Below, one piece after another: positions 1-6,569 of a stretch of 7,043 nucleotides of DNA. A model generated the notes under the pieces. The model searched no databases and was not told where the DNA came from. It saw only the letters and a program-made list of their open reading frames with translations. Where the stretch lies: contig CAZXOP010000100.1 of NCBI GenBank assembly GCA_964642235.1, positions 1 through 7,043 on the forward strand. The letters run 5' to 3'. Both the position numbers and the translations under genes were made by a program. Source of the DNA: CAYSND01 sp964642235. Lineage in GTDB: Bacteria > Bacteroidota > Bacteroidia > Bacteroidales > UBA932. The stretch's first letter is position 1. Every line of letters starts with the position of its first letter.

Positions 1-70
1 AACTCTTATATTTTTTTCTACCTCGTTATCTCTCTCATTATGTCAATGAACTGTTCCGTCTTTCAAAACG
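1..70 (-). promoter_or_regulatory. Untranslated leader with boxA-like element, possibly of an rRNA operon
   Basis: This is the stretch transcribed from the left-facing promoter. It holds no open reading frame of note. On the minus strand it contains GTTCATTGACA (51-41) followed by TAATG and a purine-rich tract. From memory, strings of the form GTTCWTTGACATATTG occur in Bacteroidota rRNA operons, in the leader before 16S and in the 16S-23S spacer, and resemble the boxA antitermination site (E. coli core TGCTCTTTAACA). The inferred reading is the start of an rRNA or other antiterminated operon just left of the window. The leader of an ordinary protein gene is the alternative. Confidence 0.35.
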
Positions 71-74
71 GGCT

Positions 75-106
75 GCAAAGATAGCCACTTTTTTATTATC
101 TCCAAA
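75..106 (-). promoter_or_regulatory. Bacteroidota-type promoter facing left, out of the window
   Basis: Read on the minus strand, TTTG (106-103) is followed after 19 bases by TATCTTTGC (83-75). This matches the known Bacteroidota primary sigma factor consensus, a TTTG -33 element, a spacer of about 19-21 bases and a TAnnTTTG -7 element. Transcription would start near position 70 and run left, so the controlled gene lies beyond base 1. The match of both elements and the spacing is seen directly; activity is inferred. Confidence 0.7.
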
Positions 107-126
107 TATTTTTGAATAAAAACTAT

Positions 127-135
127 TATCTTTGC
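127..135 (+). promoter_or_regulatory. Putative -7 element of the OPT-pepT operon promoter
   Basis: TATCTTTGC matches the Bacteroidota -7 consensus TAnnTTTG exactly and lies 27 bases before the ATG at 163, which would give a 5' leader of roughly 20 bases. No TTTG is found at the usual 19-21 base distance upstream; the nearest (111-114) is only 12 bases away, so the -33 half is weak or missing. The element is an exact inverted copy of the -7 element at 75-83, so the two promoters would be back to back. Confidence 0.5.
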
Positions 136-162
136 TTTACTAACTTAAAAAATATACAACCG

Positions 163-2166
163 ATGGAAAAATCTGAGACCAAACCCAAAGGGCTACCCGA
201 AAACGCTTACAGAAAGCTTAAACCCGGAGAGGAGTACTCCCCTATAATGTCCCCTCACAAAACCTATCCTGAAGTAAACGGATGGTCGGTAACAATGGGT
301 ATTATAATGACTATAATCTTTTCAGCAGCAGCAGCTTACTTAGGACTAAAAGTAGGTCAGGTATTTGAAGCAGCTATCCCCATTGCCATTATAGCAGTTG
401 GTCTCTCCGGAGCCTTAGGGAGAAAAAATGCACTTGGAGAGAATGTCATAATCCAATCTATCGGCGCCTGTTCAGGAGCCATCGTGGCAGGGGCTATTTT
501 CACACTCCCTGCACTCTATATATTACAAGATAAATATCCGGAGTTAACAGTTAATTTCACCAAAGTCTTTTTTAGTTCCCTACTTGGTGGGATACTCGGC
601 ATACTCTTTTTAATCCCTTTCAGGAAGTATTTTGTAAAGGATATGCATGGACATTACCCGTTCCCTGAGGCTACCGCCACCACACAAGTACTCATAAGTG
701 GAGAGACAGGAGGAAAAGGGGCTAAATTACTGCTAATTAGTGGTCTTATTGGAGGAGTTTACGATTTCGTTGTCTCCACTTTCGGACTTTGGGCTGAAAC
801 ATTTACCACGAGGGTAATACCTTGGGGAGAAGCTATAGCAGATAAGGCAAAGGTGCTCATTAAAGTCAATGTAGGTGCTGCCGTACTTGGATTAGGATAT
901 ATTATTGGTCTAAAGTATGCCTTTATAATCTGTTGTGGTTCTTTCCTTGTCTGGCTTGTAATAATCCCCCTCATGAATCTTATTTGGGGGCCTGAGGTTA
1001 TAGACTTAATGAATACAGGACTTACTGCCACAGTTGGCTCGATGTCTCCTGAAAAAATCTTTACCACATACGCAAGACATATAGGTATAGGGGGGATTGC
1101 CACTGCCGGAGTTATCGGTATTATTAAATCCTCAGGGATTATTAAATCGGCTTTCTCTCTCGCTGCCAAGGAGTTAAAAGGAAAGAAAGGGGATGCCGCC
1201 AAGAAGGAAGAGATTAGAACTCAGCGTGATATCTCCATGAAAATCATTGCCATAGGCATTCTTGTAACTCTTGCAGTAACATTTGTTTTCTTCTATTTCG
1301 GGGTAATTCAGAACCTCTGGCTCGCTATAGTAGCACTGCTGGTGGTAGCAATCATTGCTTTTCTCTTTACCACAGTCGCCGCAAATGCAATAGCTATTGT
1401 CGGAACAAACCCCGTAAGTGGGATGACTCTGATGACACTAATACTTGCCTCTGTTATTTTGGTCGCTTGCGGACTTAAAGGGACTGCCGGAATGACCGCT
1501 GCACTGATTATAGGGGGAGTGGTCTGCACAGCACTCGCTGTATCAGGAGCCTTTATAACTGACCTTAAAGTCGGATATTGGCTCGGCAGCACACCCAAAA
1601 AGCAGGAGTCGTGGAAGTTCCTCGGCACCTTGGTGGCAGCTGCTACTGTTGGTGGGGTGATGCTCGTCCTAAATAAAACCTACGGGTTCACAGGCGAGGG
1701 GGCTCTTGTAGCACCTCAGGCCAATGCAATGGCAGCCGTAATCGAACCATTAATGTCAGGAGGCGGTGCTCCTTGGCTACTTTACGGCATTGGGGCAATA
1801 ATTGCCATTCTTCTGACAATGTTTAAAATCCCTGCACTTGCATTCTCCCTCGGAATGTTTATCCCTATTGACCTTAACCTCCCCCTCTTAATAGGAGGAG
1901 CAGTTGCATGGTTTGTCAGCACAAGAAGTAAAGACGAAGCTCTTAACAACGCAAGGAAGGAGAAAGGAACCCTCCTCGCCTCAGGATTTATCGCCGGTGG
2001 TGCATTAATGGGAGTGGTGGCAGCCATTTTGAGATTTGCAGGAATTAATCTTGTAAACACCTCTTGGCAAACCTCTCCTCAAGCACAATGGATTGCTGTC
2101 TTTGCATACCTATCTATTATAGGGTACCTCGTTTGGGACTCACTAAGAGCAAAAAAAGTAAATTAA
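163..2166 (+). CDS. OPT-family oligopeptide transporter
   Basis: This gene encodes a 667-residue polytopic inner-membrane protein of the oligopeptide transporter (OPT) superfamily, bacterial branch. Members are thought to import small peptides, probably with protons; some eukaryotic relatives carry metal chelates, so the exact substrate is uncertain. The usual landmarks are visible: a short polar N-terminus, a first membrane helix near residue 45 leading into YLGLKVGQVFEAAIP, the conserved GENVIIQSIG near 92-101, YPFPEATA at 165-172 after a basic FRKYF segment, and GTNPVSGMT at 414-422. About 14 or more hydrophobic segments are interrupted by one charged, Lys-rich cytoplasmic loop near 335-358. 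The length is normal for bacterial members. The ATG at 163 is preferred to the in-frame TTG at 112 because the extra 17 residues are not membrane-protein-like and would include the putative promoter element. No Shine-Dalgarno sequence is present. Peptidase T follows after 10 bp, supporting peptides as the substrate. Confidence 0.93.
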   Translation: MEKSETKPKGLPENAYRKLKPGEEYSPIMSPHKTYPEVNGWSVTMGIIMTIIFSAAAAYLGLKVGQVFEAAIPIAIIAVGLSGALGRKNALGENVIIQSIGACSGAIVAGAIFTLPALYILQDKYPELTVNFTKVFFSSLLGGILGILFLIPFRKYFVKDMHGHYPFPEATATTQVLISGETGGKGAKLLLISGLIGGVYDFVVSTFGLWAETFTTRVIPWGEAIADKAKVLIKVNVGAAVLGLGYIIGLKYAFIICCGSFLVWLVIIPLMNLIWGPEVIDLMNTGLTATVGSMSPEKIFTTYARHIGIGGIATAGVIGIIKSSGIIKSAFSLAAKELKGKKGDAAKKEEIRTQRDISMKIIAIGILVTLAVTFVFFYFGVIQNLWLAIVALLVVAIIAFLFTTVAANAIAIVGTNPVSGMTLMTLILASVILVACGLKGTAGMTAALIIGGVVCTALAVSGAFITDLKVGYWLGSTPKKQESWKFLGTLVAAATVGGVMLVLNKTYGFTGEGALVAPQANAMAAVIEPLMSGGGAPWLLYGIGAIIAILLTMFKIPALAFSLGMFIPIDLNLPLLIGGAVAWFVSTRSKDEALNNARKEKGTLLASGFIAGGALMGVVAAILRFAGINLVNTSWQTSPQAQWIAVFAYLSIIGYLVWDSLRAKKVN

Positions 2167-2176
2167 TTATATAATT

Positions 2177-3403
2177 ATGGAACCAATTTTAGATAAATTT
2201 TTAAGGTACGTCTCTTATGATACTACCTCAGATTATAATTCAAAAACTCAACCGAGCACCAGTAAACAGTTTGCTCTTTTAGAACAATTAGTCAAGGAGT
2301 TAAAGGAGCTTGGGGTTTCTGATGCCTCCTGCGATGAAAACGGATATGTGATGGGGAGCATCCCTTCAAATGTTTCAAGTGAGGTCCCTCCGATTGGATT
2401 TATAGCACATGTGGATACCTCTCCTGATGTTTCGGGAGCCAATATTAAACCTCAAATCTTCCCAAATTACAATGGTGGAGATATCACCATTTCTGCCGAG
2501 AAAGGACTCTTCCTAAAAGTAGAAGAGTTCCCGGAACTCCTGAAATATAAAGGCAATACAATAATAACCACAGATGGCACTACTCTGCTCGGAGCAGATG
2601 ACAAGGCAGGGGTCGCAGCAATAATGTCTGCCGTAGAACATATAATGGGGAACCCTGATTTTAAGCATGGTCCTATAAAAATAGGGTTTACCCCCGATGA
2701 GGAGATCGGAAGAGGAGTTGACCGTTTCGATGTTACGAAATTCGGGGCTAAATATGCTTATACCGTTGATGGTGGGGAGATAGGTGAACTTGAGTATGAG
2801 AATTTTAACGCCGCTGCTGCTAAAATCAAAATACAAGGGAGAAACATCCATCCCGGCTATGCAAAAGGGAAAATGTTAAACTCCATCCTGATAGGAACAG
2901 AGCTTATATCACTTCTCCCCGTGGAGCAAAGACCTGAGTTTACCGAAGGTTATGAAGGGTTTTTCCATGTTACCTCTTTCACAGGGAGTGTTGAAGAGGC
3001 TGTAATAGAGTATATCATCAGGGATCATGATTTCAAGAAATTCGATGAGAAGAAAGCAATGCTCTCAGAGTGTGTCGAATTTATCAATAAGAAATATGGA
3101 AAAGGGACCCTGACATTAACTCTTAAAGACCAATACTTTAATATGAAGAAAGAGGTTGAACCATATTATTTCTTAGTTGAATATGCCATGAAAGCGATGA
3201 AAGATGCAGGAGTTACCCCTAAGGTAGTTCCTATAAGAGGGGGAACAGATGGGGCAAGACTCTCATATATGGGACTCCCCTGTCCTAATATCTTCGCAGG
3301 GGGACATAACTTTCATGGGAAATTAGAGTACCTACCACTCGAAAGCATGCAGAAAGCCTCTGAGGTAATATTGAATATTATCTCAAACTTCTCAAAGGGT
3401 TAA
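2177..3403 (+). CDS. pepT: Peptidase T (tripeptide aminopeptidase)
   Basis: This is a cytoplasmic dinuclear zinc aminopeptidase of family M20B that removes the N-terminal residue from tripeptides. At 408 residues it is the same size as E. coli PepT and aligns with it, as recalled, over its whole length. Metal and catalytic residues are all in place: His78 and Asp80 in AHVDTSPD, bridging Asp141 in LLGADDKAG, catalytic Glu175 and ligand Glu176 in TPDEE, Asp198 in TVDGG, and His380 in GGHNFHGK. The PIRGGTDGARLSYMGLPCPN stretch before the last His is also typical. The lid domain occupies roughly residues 205-320. There is no signal peptide. The ATG follows the transporter stop by 10 bp with only an AT-rich spacer, so the two genes are probably co-transcribed and work in sequence, import then hydrolysis. 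The stop codon lies 4 bp from the stop of the convergent namZ-like gene. Confidence 0.97.
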   Translation: MEPILDKFLRYVSYDTTSDYNSKTQPSTSKQFALLEQLVKELKELGVSDASCDENGYVMGSIPSNVSSEVPPIGFIAHVDTSPDVSGANIKPQIFPNYNGGDITISAEKGLFLKVEEFPELLKYKGNTIITTDGTTLLGADDKAGVAAIMSAVEHIMGNPDFKHGPIKIGFTPDEEIGRGVDRFDVTKFGAKYAYTVDGGEIGELEYENFNAAAAKIKIQGRNIHPGYAKGKMLNSILIGTELISLLPVEQRPEFTEGYEGFFHVTSFTGSVEEAVIEYIIRDHDFKKFDEKKAMLSECVEFINKKYGKGTLTLTLKDQYFNMKKEVEPYYFLVEYAMKAMKDAGVTPKVVPIRGGTDGARLSYMGLPCPNIFAGGHNFHGKLEYLPLESMQKASEVILNIISNFSKG

Positions 3404-3407
3404 AGGA

Positions 3408-4685
3408 TTATTTATATAGATAATATCTCTTTGACCTCTCACGGAAAGAGTCAACGTCAGCATACCATTTCTCTTTAATATCAGAGAATTTGTGATTTAC
3501 AGAGAATGTTTTGCGGTAATAGTCACTTCCGGTAACTATATCGAAAGAGCGATATCTCGACTCAGGTGCGAGCTTAAAAATAGCTTTTTCAGGATAGAGC
3601 CTTGCTATAGTCTCCATAATATAGAACTGAATATCAGTAAGCTGAACCGATTTCATATCTGTAAGGTAGATCTGTACCCCCTCATAATTCTCCCCTTTAC
3701 CTATAGAGTAAAAAGGTTTAACATTGATAGGACGGAAAACGACCCCTGAAAGTTTTAGGGCATTAAGCTCTGAAGCAAGTAATTCTGCATCCAACCCATT
3801 AAAAGCCACCATCTCAAAAGGGAGAGTATAACCAACTCCGATAGAATAAGTCATAAGTTCCCCTAAGATACCGGTAACAGGGTAGAAATAAGATGAAGCA
3901 GGGTGTGGAATATGAGGAGAAGGGAGTACCCAAGGGAGCCCGGTCTCTTCGAAAAGCATCTCCCTCTTCCACCCTTTCATCTCAATAACGGTAAGCTTAC
4001 ATTTTAGTGCCTTTCCCTCTTTGTTTTTAATTAGCCCCTCTTCATTTAACATCACTGCAAGTTCTCCACATGTGAGTCCATATAGGTAAGGTATCTCAAA
4101 TTGACTTACAAAAGAGTAGAACCCCTCTCTGACAAGCGATCCCTCTATCCTATTGCCTCCAAGAGGATTTGGGCGATCAAGAATAATAACCTCAACCCCA
4201 TGCTCTGCAGCAGCCTCCATAACCTTCCCCATAGTACTTATAAAGGTATAAGAACGACACCCTATATCTTGAATATCATAAATGATAGCATCCAATCCTT
4301 GCAACATCTCAGCAGTAGGTTTCATCGTCTTTCCGTAAAGAGAGAAAATCTTTACCCCTGTTTTCTTATCTACATCACCTTCATCTACGAAATCACCACC
4401 ATGGATATCACCTCTAACTCCATGTTCAGGTCCATATAGAGCAACTAATTCTACCCCCTCAGCCTGATGAAGAATATCTACAGTTGAAATCAAGTCCTTA
4501 TTAACTCCGGAAGGATTAGTCACAAGCCCTACCTTTTTACCTTTAATCTGCTTAAACCCATCCTCTTGCAGGACATCTATTCCGGTCTTTACCACAGTGT
4601 TAGAGGACTTCCCTTTTGAACAATAAGCCAGACAGGATACCCCTGTAACTGCTAATAATAATACCAATAAAATTAATCGTTTCAT
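3408..4685 (-). CDS. namZ: NamZ-type exo-beta-N-acetylmuramidase (DUF1343, GH171)
   Basis: This gene encodes a 425-residue exported protein of the DUF1343 family, whose characterised member NamZ (YbbC) of Bacillus subtilis removes MurNAc from the non-reducing end of peptidoglycan fragments. Family marks are clear: GLVTNPSGV at 53-61, LYGPEHGVRGD at 83-93 (Glu87 is the best candidate for the catalytic acid, by recalled family knowledge), SLYG at 115-118, YDIQDIGCRSYT at 136-147, LDRPNPLGG at 169-177 and the GLPWVLPSPHIP segment in the second half. The N-terminus MKRLILLVLLLAVTGVSC is a signal sequence; Cys18 may be lipidated, but Gly at -3 is unusual for a lipobox, so a soluble periplasmic product is also possible. 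The ATG at 4685 is chosen because it begins the signal sequence and sits 4 bp after the stop of the upstream permease gene; longer in-frame starts would lie inside that gene. It is the last gene of a minus-strand operon with an AmpG-like importer. Confidence 0.92.
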   Translation of the reverse strand: MKRLILLVLLLAVTGVSCLAYCSKGKSSNTVVKTGIDVLQEDGFKQIKGKKVGLVTNPSGVNKDLISTVDILHQAEGVELVALYGPEHGVRGDIHGGDFVDEGDVDKKTGVKIFSLYGKTMKPTAEMLQGLDAIIYDIQDIGCRSYTFISTMGKVMEAAAEHGVEVIILDRPNPLGGNRIEGSLVREGFYSFVSQFEIPYLYGLTCGELAVMLNEEGLIKNKEGKALKCKLTVIEMKGWKREMLFEETGLPWVLPSPHIPHPASSYFYPVTGILGELMTYSIGVGYTLPFEMVAFNGLDAELLASELNALKLSGVVFRPINVKPFYSIGKGENYEGVQIYLTDMKSVQLTDIQFYIMETIARLYPEKAIFKLAPESRYRSFDIVTGSDYYRKTFSVNHKFSDIKEKWYADVDSFRERSKRYYLYK

Positions 4686-4689
4686 ACTT

Positions 4690-6564
4690 TTAAACTTGTT
4701 GTTTCTTTTTACCATATTCAGGGTCAACCTTAACGAGAGCTGTAACGACAATCGTTGCTATACAACAGATCATCACCCACCAGAAGAAATTCACATATCC
4801 GAGTTTCTCCTGAATCCACCCTGCAAACATCCCTGGAACCATCATTCCAAGAGCCATAAATGCCGTACAAATGGCATAGTGAGAGGTTTTATGCTCCCCT
4901 TCTGAAAAATACATCATATAGAGCATAAAGGCTGTAAATCCAAATCCATACCCAAACTGTTCAATAAACACAGAAGCATTTATCAAAATCATATCCAACA
5001 TTACTGATGGATCAGGCTGAGCTATACTAAGATAGCAGAAAGCTGCGCATGATAGGGAGATGCTCCAAGCCATGGGCCAGAGCCACTTCCTTAAACCACC
5101 CCTCGATGCCACTATTCCACCAATAATACCACCAATCGTAAGTCCTAATATACCGATGGTTCCATAGACTAAACCGACCTGACCTGTCGTAAGACCAAGT
5201 CCTCCTATATCCCTTCCATCCAAAAGGAAAGGATTTATAAGTTTAATAAGCTGTGCCTCTGGGAGTCGATATAAAAGCATAAAGAGTATAGCCACCCATA
5301 CCTGTTTTTTGGTAAAGAATGTCTTAAACGTAACCAAAAACTCTTTGAAGATAGATTTGGCCGTCACCTCTGCCACAGGTTTATCTGACGGTGGAGTTGG
5401 AAGAATAAAACGGTGATAAACGAAAAGTACCAAGAAGAGGGCTGCCAAAATCATAAATGTTATAGACCAGGCAAGGGGTATATTTCCTGATAGTCCCCTG
5501 AAGGAGGCGAAAGAGGCTTCAGTCAATTTACTATCAGCTTGAAAAAGCAGATAAGCCGGTTGATCCCAGTTGTCAGGAGTAAACTCTATCCTCTCACCCA
5601 TAACGAGAGCAATACTCTTATCCCCTTTTTTAAGGGCTGTGCTAAGTACTATATTATCATCTCCTTCGAGTTTATTCGCAAGAGATACCGCCACTATCGA
5701 GAGTGCTCCCGCCGACTTGGTATCAGCAACCTCTAATTTTTCACCAAAATTACGGGCAATCCAATCCCCAAAAGGGGTAGAGACCTTCTCCTTCCACCAT
5801 CCACTCTTCTCCTCACTCTGTTCTCTTTTTATCTCATCCTTAGGGATAAAACCATAGAGGGAGTTATGCTCATGCACCATCTTTTTAATCGAATCAGCCT
5901 TCTCAATAGGGATATTTTCGGTGCTAAACTTAACAGTATCAGATGACAACATAAAACAATCTGCATAGAGAAGCTCCTGAGTCTCAGGGAGTACTATCTC
6001 ATTCGAATAAGCAGAATCTGCAAGAACAGTTATATTAATAGGCTCTTTACCCGTACTAAGTTCGAGTGACCCGGCAATAATTACAAGAATCCCCTGTCCA
6101 AAAATCGTTGCACAACGATAGAAGGTACTTCTAATCCCCACAAAGAGCGACTGGTCAGAGGGCTCAAGTGCAAGCATATAAAAACCATCAGCCGCTATAT
6201 CGTGAGTGGCTGAAGCAAATCCTATTATCCAGAATATCGCTAAAGTGAGTTGCAGATACATCGAAGTGGGTATAGTAAATGCAATAGCGGCAAATCCTAT
6301 CCCTAATGCTAACTGCATTATTACAGTCCACCATCGTTTGGTTTTAAGGATATCCACAAATGGGGACCAAAAAGGTTTAATCACCCAAGGGAGGTAGAGC
6401 CAACCCGTATAAAAGGCAATGTCGGCATTCGACATTCCAAGTTTTTTATAAAGAATAACCGTGATTACATTCACTGCTATATATGGCAAACCCTCTGCAA
6501 AATAGAGAGTGGGGATCCACGCCCATGGTGACCTCTTTTTGCCCTGCTTCTTTAGCTTATCCAT
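4690..6564 (-). CDS. ampG: AmpG-like muropeptide permease (MFS) with large periplasmic insert
   Basis: This 624-residue major facilitator superfamily protein resembles AmpG, which imports GlcNAc-anhydroMurNAc peptides through the inner membrane for cell-wall recycling. AmpG-like features are the GLPY in the first helix (25-28), WLYLPWVIKPFWSPFVD (55-71) and HDIAADGFYMLAL (121-133). Hydrophobic segments lie near 15-38, 47-70, 79-98, 102-122 and 147-167, then resume at 363-386 and continue through the C-terminal half (421-610). Between the fifth and sixth helices is a soluble, charged insert of about 190 residues (170-360), which would be periplasmic if the N-terminus is cytoplasmic. E. coli AmpG has about 490 residues and, as recalled, no such insert. 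Residues 284-345 of the insert end in a strand-rich stretch with EFTPDNWDQP, similar to bacterial Ig-like repeats. The ATG at 6564 follows the SpoIID-like stop by 5 bp. Its neighbours support muropeptides as the cargo; the exact substrate is inferred. Confidence 0.87.
   Translation of the reverse strand: MDKLKKQGKKRSPWAWIPTLYFAEGLPYIAVNVITVILYKKLGMSNADIAFYTGWLYLPWVIKPFWSPFVDILKTKRWWTVIMQLALGIGFAAIAFTIPTSMYLQLTLAIFWIIGFASATHDIAADGFYMLALEPSDQSLFVGIRSTFYRCATIFGQGILVIIAGSLELSTGKEPINITVLADSAYSNEIVLPETQELLYADCFMLSSDTVKFSTENIPIEKADSIKKMVHEHNSLYGFIPKDEIKREQSEEKSGWWKEKVSTPFGDWIARNFGEKLEVADTKSAGALSIVAVSLANKLEGDDNIVLSTALKKGDKSIALVMGERIEFTPDNWDQPAYLLFQADSKLTEASFASFRGLSGNIPLAWSITFMILAALFLVLFVYHRFILPTPPSDKPVAEVTAKSIFKEFLVTFKTFFTKKQVWVAILFMLLYRLPEAQLIKLINPFLLDGRDIGGLGLTTGQVGLVYGTIGILGLTIGGIIGGIVASRGGLRKWLWPMAWSISLSCAAFCYLSIAQPDPSVMLDMILINASVFIEQFGYGFGFTAFMLYMMYFSEGEHKTSHYAICTAFMALGMMVPGMFAGWIQEKLGYVNFFWWVMICCIATIVVTALVKVDPEYGKKKQQV
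5485..6057 (-). other. Periplasmic insert domain of the AmpG-like permease
   Basis: This segment encodes residues 170-360 of the permease, between predicted helices 5 and 6. It is hydrophilic and contains no membrane helix. The first part (about 175-270) is rich in charged residues and has a Trp-containing stretch, SGWWKEKVSTPFGDW (254-268). The second part (about 284-345) reads as alternating beta strands, ending in IEFTPDNWDQPAYLLFQAD (326-344). The F-T-P-x-N-W-x-x-P pattern is typical of one strand pair in bacterial Ig-like or Calx-beta-like repeats of surface proteins. A role in binding glycan or a partner protein is only inferred. Confidence 0.55.
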
Positions 6565-6569
6565 TATAC

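Noticed and set aside
112..162. An in-frame TTG start at 112 that would add 17 residues to the OPT transporter.
   Set aside because: The extension would cover the promoter-like TATCTTTGC element, has no ribosome-binding or family support, and the ATG at 163 gives the normal family N-terminus.
1120..1148. An 11-bp direct repeat (attattaaatc) 18 bases apart, giving GIIKSSGIIKSA in the OPT transporter.
   Set aside because: The segment sits where family members normally carry a similar Ile/Lys/Ser-rich stretch; at most a micro-duplication, with no sign of a functional repeat.
759..1202. Open frame of 147 codons opposite the OPT gene (and similar antisense frames at 1308-1628 and 1782-2060).
   Set aside because: They are antisense to a strongly conserved membrane-protein gene, have low-complexity Pro/Ile/Ala-rich translations, and match no family.
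3366..3380. A 15-base palindrome TAATATT-G-AATATTA near the end of pepT.
   Set aside because: It lies in codons for a conserved-type C-terminal helix, is entirely AT apart from the centre, and is best explained by chance.
3407..3424. A 7-bp AT-only hairpin with one G-U pair (ATTATTT / AGATAAT, 4-base loop) at the convergent junction, considered as a terminator.
   Set aside because: The stem has no G-C pairs, is not followed by a run of T, and overlaps the last codons of the NamZ-like gene.
4686..4751. Longer NamZ-like start at 4751 (22 extra residues).
   Set aside because: It lies inside the 3' end of the AmpG-like gene and would bury the signal sequence, which begins cleanly at the ATG at 4685.
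5570..5857. Plus-strand frame of 95 codons opposite the insert of the AmpG-like gene.
   Set aside because: It overlaps another antisense frame (5539-5736), has no promoter element or recognisable domain, and is explained by the codon pattern of the real minus-strand gene.
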